Part shown: one piece after another, positions 61,785-64,000 of the stretch
How the letters are laid out: every line of letters begins with the position of its first letter
Numbering within the stretch: position 1 is the first letter of the stretch
NCBI GenBank assembly: GCA_002411105.1
Contig: DHQX01000034.1
Location: forward strand, 1 to 64,000
Length of the DNA stretch: 64,000 nt
DNA from: Christensenella sp. UBA5327
GTDB lineage: Bacteria > Bacillota > Clostridia > Christensenellales > Aristaeellaceae
Direction of reading: 5' to 3'
The notes under the pieces: generated by a model
Database searches by the model: none
Seen by the model: the letters and a program-made list of their open reading frames with translations, nothing else
Told to the model about the DNA's origin: nothing
Made by a program: the position numbers and the translations under genes

Positions 61785-61806
61785 GCCTGTGGAACACAAT
61801 AAGCAA
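61777..61806 (-). promoter_or_regulatory. Promoter of the kinase-like gene
   Basis: Reverse-strand TTGCTT (61801-61806) and TATAAT (61777-61782), spacer 18. It competes physically with the forward promoter. Confidence 0.6.
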
Positions 61807-61829
61807 AGCCTTTAGGCAGAAGGATGAGC

Positions 61830-63449
61830 ATGCAGAAAATCTACGTCGTGGGACACCGGAATCCGGATACCGACTCCATTGTGTCCGCCATTGCCTACGC
61901 CTACCTGAGAAACCAGCTGGGGGACCGTCAGTATCAGGCCGCGCGCCTGGGTCCGGTGAGCGATGAGACGGCGCTGCTGCTTGACCGCTTTGATTTTGAA
62001 GCGCCGGAACAGATTTTCAACGTCAGAACCCAGGTGCAGGACCTGAACTTTGATACGCCGCCCTCCATCGGCTCCGGCGCTGCCCTGGCCCATGCCTGGA
62101 GCATTTTCCAGGATAACCGGGAGATCGGCAGCCTCCCCATCATCAAGGATGACGGAACGCTGTTTGGCATCCTTTCCCACTCCGACATCTTTGACTATGA
62201 CATCAAGACCATCCAGCATCCCGTGGTGGATGACATCCCGCTGTTTAACCTGATCGGGGTGCTGGAAGGCAGCATCTGCCCGGGGGCTGACAGGGAGGTG
62301 GAGGTGGTATCCGGCGAAATCGCCATCGCCCTGCCCCATACCCACCTGCACAAGACCGTGCTGCATGAGGACAGCATCGTCATCTGCGGGAATCAGCCTG
62401 AGGCTATTGAGTACGCGCTGGAGCAGGGCGCAAGGGCGCTGATCATCAGCGAGGGGAAATTACCGGAGGAATTGGAAAGCTTGATCGGGGGGACGCTGGT
62501 GATTTCAACCCCCTTTGACGCCTACCGTGCCGCCCGCAGCATCATGCACGCGGTGCCCGTGGGCAGGCTGTGCCGGCGGGACAACCTGGTGAGCTTCCAC
62601 CTGGATGATTATCTGGATGATGTGAAGGAGACCATGCTCCAAAACCGGCACAACGCCTATCCGGTGCTGGATGAAGATAATCGGGTGGTGGGCGTGCTCA
62701 CCCGCTACCAGCTCATCCGCCCCCGGCGCAAGCGCGTGGTGCTGGTTGACCATAACGAGGTGGCCCAGTCAGTGGCCGGCCTTGACCAGGCGGAAATCCT
62801 GGAGATCATTGACCATCACCGCCTGGCGGATGTGCAGACATCCTCGCCCATTCTGGTGCGCAATGAGCCCATCGGCTCCACCACCGCCATCATCGCAGGG
62901 ATGTTCCAGGAGCGGGGCATCACCCCCTCCCGCAAGCTGGCGGGGTTGATGGCAGCCGCCATCCTGTCTGACACCGTGATGCTCAAATCCCCCACCTGCA
63001 CCGAGAAGGACCGGCTGATGGCGGAGAGCATGGCCCGCATTGGCCGGGTCACCATCCAGGAGCTGGGGGAGATCATGTTCAGCGCCACCAACCTGCAAAA
63101 CAAGAGCACCCGCGACCTGTTTTTCGGCGATTATAAGGAGTTCCACATCGCTGACCACCTGGTGGGCATCTCCCAGATCACCTGCATCAACTCAAGAGAG
63201 CTGCTGGACGCGAGGCTGGAGGATTTTCTCAGCCTCATGAAGGAGATGAAAAAAGAGAAGGATTATGAGATGGTGCTGTTGATGGTGACAGACGTTCTGC
63301 GCAGCGGGACGGAATTGGTCTATGTGGGCAATGAGGCCATGGTGGAGCAGGCCTTCAACATGGTGGGCGAAAACAATCAGTTTTTCCTCCCGGGCGTGAT
63401 GAGCCGGAAAAAGCAGGTGGTGCCCATGATTTCATTGATATGGGGGTAA
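61830..63449 (+). CDS. ppaC: Manganese-dependent inorganic pyrophosphatase with CBS-DRTGG insert
   Basis: This family II pyrophosphatase splits PPi to two phosphates. The 539-residue protein has the DHH core motifs GHRNPDTDSIVSAIAYAYL, VLVDHNEVAQ, EIIDHHRLAD and GSTTAIIAG. Between the first and second comes the regulatory insert (about 70-305) of two CBS domains flanking a DRTGG domain, which bind AMP, ATP or diadenosine polyphosphates in known members. ATG 61830 has AAGG at 6 bases, better than the ATG two codons earlier. Confidence 0.95.
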   Translation: MQKIYVVGHRNPDTDSIVSAIAYAYLRNQLGDRQYQAARLGPVSDETALLLDRFDFEAPEQIFNVRTQVQDLNFDTPPSIGSGAALAHAWSIFQDNREIGSLPIIKDDGTLFGILSHSDIFDYDIKTIQHPVVDDIPLFNLIGVLEGSICPGADREVEVVSGEIAIALPHTHLHKTVLHEDSIVICGNQPEAIEYALEQGARALIISEGKLPEELESLIGGTLVISTPFDAYRAARSIMHAVPVGRLCRRDNLVSFHLDDYLDDVKETMLQNRHNAYPVLDEDNRVVGVLTRYQLIRPRRKRVVLVDHNEVAQSVAGLDQAEILEIIDHHRLADVQTSSPILVRNEPIGSTTAIIAGMFQERGITPSRKLAGLMAAAILSDTVMLKSPTCTEKDRLMAESMARIGRVTIQELGEIMFSATNLQNKSTRDLFFGDYKEFHIADHLVGISQITCINSRELLDARLEDFLSLMKEMKKEKDYEMVLLMVTDVLRSGTELVYVGNEAMVEQAFNMVGENNQFFLPGVMSRKKQVVPMISLIWG

Positions 63450-64000
63450 CCATAGACCAACAGGCGTTCCGTGCCTACCTGGAGGAACAGCCGGTGATCA
63501 GCTCCCACTGCCACCATTTGAAAGCGGATGAGCATCAAGGGATGGGGCTGTCAGGGCTCTTGCGGCAAAGCTATGTGAACTGGTGCCATGTGCCGGTGCC
63601 GGAAGGGGATGACCCGAAGGCCATAGAAAACTGGCTGCGCGCCGTGGGCACCCGCGGCTATTTTGTGTGGCTTGAAAAGGCACTGATGGATATCTATGGC
63701 ATATCTGAGCGGATTTCAGCCAGCTCCTGGGAGAGTTTTGACCGGGCCATCCGCCTGGCACATCAGGATCCGGACTGGCACTTGAAGCTGCTGCGGGACA
63801 AGTGCCGCTACGAGGCAGTCTTTATGGATGCCTATTGGGCGCCGGGGGACGACCACGGGCATCCGGAGCTGTTCAAGCCGGTCTACCGGGTGAACAGCCT
63901 GTTCTATGGCTACAACCAGAGTGCTATGGACCATAACGGAAACAATTTTCAGCGGCTTGAAGGCACACATATTGCCGATATTGATGAGTACTTGCAGACG
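63440..64000 (+). CDS. Amidohydrolase-family protein, N-terminal part (cut by window end)
   Basis: An open frame with no stop runs from ATG 63440 to the window end (187 codons, ending at a codon boundary). It overlaps ppaC by 10 bases. Near residue 23 it has SSHCHHLKADEHQG with the HxH metal motif of TIM-barrel amidohydrolases, and YVNWCHVPVPEGDDPKAIE and KCRYEAVFMDAYWAPG follow. This matches amidohydrolase-2/glucuronate-isomerase-like proteins. No good ribosome binding site is seen before this ATG, so the true start could differ. Function cannot be fixed without the rest. Confidence 0.75.
   Translation, partial: MGVTIDQQAFRAYLEEQPVISSHCHHLKADEHQGMGLSGLLRQSYVNWCHVPVPEGDDPKAIENWLRAVGTRGYFVWLEKALMDIYGISERISASSWESFDRAIRLAHQDPDWHLKLLRDKCRYEAVFMDAYWAPGDDHGHPELFKPVYRVNSLFYGYNQSAMDHNGNNFQRLEGTHIADIDEYLQT

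Noticed and set aside
1..64000. CRISPR arrays, insertion sequences, prophage or integrated element
   Set aside because: No direct-repeat arrays, transposase, integrase or phage motifs were seen. TraX alone is not evidence of a conjugative element.

Overview
The window is a gene-dense, GC-rich bacterial chromosome segment with ordinary housekeeping content. No transposase, integrase, phage gene or CRISPR array was found. Several features point to a Gram-positive Firmicute of class Clostridia: the gene order rbgA-rnhB-yraN-comM-dprA-topA-trmFO-hslV-hslU, an FMN riboswitch ahead of an ECF-type riboflavin transporter, TraX, CotH and DUF1461 proteins, a CBS/DRTGG pyrophosphatase, and strong AGGAGG ribosome binding sites with TTG and GTG starts. 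A Christensenellales-like gut or digester lineage would fit, but that is only a guess.

Layout. 1-5.8 kb: tRNA-Val(CAC), a reverse DUF2156-GNAT pair, and a forward alr-membrane protein-rsmD-coaD-coiled-coil operon. 5.8-9.6 kb: a reverse PucR/CdaR-type regulator coupled to an S41 protease, then a GNAT-Nudix fusion and a glycine-rich small protein. 9.6-14.8 kb (reverse): a lamin-tail/CotH surface protein with an Smr protein, and two adjacent ATP-grasp ligases. 14.9-21.4 kb: a serine hydrolase and MgtC (forward), then a TGS-nucleoside kinase, exonuclease, flavoprotein and SurE (reverse). 21.6-27.6 kb (forward): traX, a solute-binding protein and galK, then the FMN riboswitch, ribU, tsaE, tsaB and rimI. 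27.6-34.8 kb: VOC protein and rRNA methyltransferase (reverse), deoB-punA (forward), pheS-pheT (reverse). 34.9-48.8 kb: the conserved rbgA-to-hslU block, carrying an unusual 1351-residue double glycosyltransferase between yraN and comM. 48.8-57.4 kb: a DNA glycosylase (reverse), secA-prfB-DUF1461-tsaD, a phosphoesterase (reverse), a barnase-like lipoprotein overlapping a barstar gene, and a sirtuin (reverse). 57.6-64 kb: an orphan sugar-ABC ATPase, a roughly 600 bp intergenic region with a DnaA-box cluster, rlmH-recF, a degenerate kinase-like protein (reverse), the pyrophosphatase, and a partial amidohydrolase cut by the window end.

The genome is tightly packed. Many neighbouring same-strand genes overlap by exactly ATGA or GTGA, and four convergent pairs overlap at their 3' ends while a fifth abuts with no spacer. 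Promoters of the TTGACA/TATAAT type are easy to see at most strand switches, and several decide the start codon. The items most worth a second look are the DnaA-box cluster at rlmH-recF, the lipoprotein barnase/barstar pair, the fused double glycosyltransferase, the twin ATP-grasp ligases, and a prfB without the usual programmed frameshift.
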